NCBI RefSeq assembly: GCF_020023385.1
Contig: NZ_JAIQCL010000006.1
Location: 62,001 to 126,000, forward strand
Source: Planococcus circulans
GTDB taxonomy: Bacteria; Bacillota; Bacilli; Bacillales_A; Planococcaceae
DNA: 64,000 bases
Direction: 5' to 3'
In this document: one piece after another, positions 62,371 through 64,000 of the stretch
Numbering within the stretch: position 1 is the first letter of the stretch
Layout of the letters: every line of letters starts with the position of its first letter
The notes under the pieces: generated by a model
Databases searched by the model: none
Told to the model about the DNA's origin: nothing
What the model saw: only the letters and a program-made list of their open reading frames with translations
Program-made: the position numbers and the translations under genes

Positions 62371-64000
62371 TTAATTTCTAGTTTTTTCAGGCATTAATTC
62401 CACAGCGAGCAGTGCCTGCTCTTCAATACTGGCGAAATACAGCATGCCGCACAATTCTACAACTCCGGTGACGGCGTGATAATCAATGCTTGAACTTTGG
62501 AGATCAAGCAGGCAGTTTCCCTTTTCATCGAAAAGCATGGCCCAAGCGGTTTTAGCGCCTTTTGGCTGCAGACGTTCAGGCACCCGCCACAGCAGCTTTC
62601 GCAAAACTGCGGGCGCCGTGCCCAGCCGGTCAAGTAAAGGGTTGCGGTTTGTCATCATGGCTACCCAGAACGTGCCGTCGCTCAGGCGAGAGATATTGTC
62701 TGGGAACCCCGGCAGATTAGCCGCAAGGATTTCCCTCTTTCCAGCATTGCGTCCTTGTATCCATAACCGGTTGAGCCGGTAGCCATCCGTTTCAGCAAAA
62801 ATTACGGCCTGTTCATCATTCGACAGCGTGATGCCGTTGGCGAAATACAACCCTTCGAGGATCACTTCGACGCGTCCCTGTGGATCCCGCCGGAACAGCC
62901 GACCGGATGCCCGGTGTTCCATCAATGCGCCTGTATACTGCTCGAAGTCATAGCGGTTGCTGGATTCCGTGAACCAAATCGTCCCATCCCCTGCAGCTGT
63001 AGCATTGGAACAAAAACGCAGCGGAACTCCGTCGACATACTGGACCAGCGTTTCAATCACACCTGTCTCCGGATCTAGACGGAGCAGACCTTTCTGGGCG
63101 TCGCATATCAGCAGATGCCCGTCCGGCAGAACTTCAAGGCCTAAAGGGCGGCCGCCCGTATCACCGATCGTTTCCTCCTGATGCCGCTCCATGTCGATGC
63201 GCAAAATGCGTCCATCTTCCACGCCGCAGATCAATCGCCCCTGTCCATCAACGACAACATCTTCCGGTCCGTAGCCGCTGAGCGGAATGCGCCAGGAACG
63301 CTGGAAAGGTGTCCGGCTGTATTTGTGTGCGGCACGCGGTGGTGCAGGCGGCAGTTTCCGTCTCACCGGCTCCAGTGCTTGTTTTGGTTCAGGTTTAATT
63401 TGCGGAAGCGTCGGCCGCCCGGATTTCGTGAATACATAGGATGCCGCAACGGAATAGGCATGAATAGCCGCACAATGTTTTTCCTGTTCCTTCTTTGTTT
63501 CCAGAAAAGCGGATGAATCAAGTGCTTTCCGGAATGCAGGAGCATCCGCCGCACCAAGAACGAGCATTGCTTCATAATTACCCATAGATGCATTCCGTTT
63601 CTTCTCGGATGTCTCGAACAATTGATAACGGACTTCCGAAAAACTGGGCACAGCTGCAATCGCAGGAGCCAGACTGTTTTGGATGAATGACTGGAAATCA
63701 CGCAGCCGGACGGATGGTTTCCTGCGGATCAGCACGATTTCCCGGTAAGTTGCTTGTGAATGGCAGGTTGGATGACGCAGCATTCGGCAGTTTTTCAGAC
63801 GAGCCTTATAGAGCGCCCTATCGGCGAATAGCGTTTCCCCATAACTACCCTTCAGTTTCCTGTGCCGTTTGGCTGCGGCTGTTTTCAAAACATACTCTTC
63901 CATTCCATCGATTCCGTATCGCGGGTGGACCACTGTTTCAACTCCAGAGAGTGCTGGCCAATGTCCAGGCTGATTCTTGCAGAAGTGATGCTGCCGGTAT
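62371..64000 (-). CDS. Multidomain protein with EthD-like and SMP-30/strictosidine-synthase-like domains (5' end outside window)
   Basis: The frame is open to the window edge (reading YRQHHFCKNQPGHWPAL at 63950-64000), so the start is not in the window. Domain order seen: an unassigned N-terminal piece with GVETVVHPRYG and HRKLKGSYGETL; an EthD-type domain (REIVLIRRKPSVRLRDF...); a Pro-rich linker; and a beta-propeller (GPEDVVVDGQGRLICG, P/LEVLPDGHLLICD, FANGITLSNDEQ) of the gluconolactonase/strictosidine synthase group. Activity is unknown; lactonase or a sugar-acid role is possible. It ends at TAA 62371. Confidence 0.78.
   Translation of the reverse strand, partial: YRQHHFCKNQPGHWPALSGVETVVHPRYGIDGMEEYVLKTAAAKRHRKLKGSYGETLFADRALYKARLKNCRMLRHPTCHSQATYREIVLIRRKPSVRLRDFQSFIQNSLAPAIAAVPSFSEVRYQLFETSEKKRNASMGNYEAMLVLGAADAPAFRKALDSSAFLETKKEQEKHCAAIHAYSVAASYVFTKSGRPTLPQIKPEPKQALEPVRRKLPPAPPRAAHKYSRTPFQRSWRIPLSGYGPEDVVVDGQGRLICGVEDGRILRIDMERHQEETIGDTGGRPLGLEVLPDGHLLICDAQKGLLRLDPETGVIETLVQYVDGVPLRFCSNATAAGDGTIWFTESSNRYDFEQYTGALMEHRASGRLFRRDPQGRVEVILEGLYFANGITLSNDEQAVIFAETDGYRLNRLWIQGRNAGKREILAANLPGFPDNISRLSDGTFWVAMMTNRNPLLDRLGTAPAVLRKLLWRVPERLQPKGAKTAWAMLFDEKGNCLLDLQSSSIDYHAVTGVVELCGMLYFASIEEQALLAVELMPEKTRN

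Overview
The window looks like a chromosome segment of a low-to-moderate G+C Firmicute, most plausibly Planococcaceae (Planococcus/Sporosarcina-like). Reasons: strong AGGAGG-type ribosome binding sites with ATG, GTG and TTG starts; many rho-independent terminators; a fruRKA operon and ptsHI with a CcpA-type cre site; a T-box; a yybP-ykoY (Mn2+) leader; promoters that fit sigma-B and sigma-W consensus; sortase/LPXTG remnants; and a yyaC gene. The assignment is inference from gene content, not from a marker gene.

Layout. (1) 0-30 kb is ordinary, mostly intact, higher-G+C chromosome: low-molecular-weight phosphatase end, nnrD, a metallo-beta-lactamase (MBL) protein, an SDR, ptsI/ptsH divergent from fruR-fruK-fruA (fructose uptake and phosphorylation), small enzymes (SnoaL, VOC, histidine phosphatase), paired SRPBCC proteins with a FlaR-like kinase, an MBL-NUDIX fusion, an AarF/UbiB-like kinase, an ECF-promoter lipoprotein, an ArsR/MFS efflux pair, AraC and GNAT regulators/enzymes, a GGDEF-EAL protein, pyruvate oxidase, a PaaK-like ligase and TerC under a yybP-ykoY leader. 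(2) About 30.7-61 kb is a lower-G+C accessory region with many broken genes: a desaturase, a decaying cassette behind a T-box-controlled MFS exporter (grpB and uridine-kinase remnants, an aminoglycoside-type acetyltransferase, a frameshifted membrane protein), an inactive-looking signal-peptidase lipoprotein, a SunI/YnzG-like protein, a lysR pseudogene, a tricarboxylate-type module (CitMHS transporter, LysR, PrpF), two IS21-family elements, an IS66 relic, a 1638-residue secreted Rhs/YD-repeat protein with two small membrane-protein genes behind it, sortase and LPXTG-protein remnants, and a secreted C39-like peptidase gene split by an IS21 insertion with a 5-bp target duplication. (3) 61-64 kb returns to ordinary chromosome: a Bcr/CflA-family exporter and the 3' part of an EthD + SMP-30/strictosidine-synthase-like protein that runs off the window.

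The most interesting items are the Rhs locus (hydrophobic C-terminal module followed by two small membrane proteins, candidate toxin and immunity, with related degenerate sequences on both sides), the T-box in front of an MFS exporter, an exact 16-bp inverted repeat that brackets lysR and would tie transporter and isomerase genes to one regulator, a five-copy 21-bp tandem repeat, and a large nested palindrome near 60.7 kb. All functions are read from sequence motifs and family knowledge; no searches were run.
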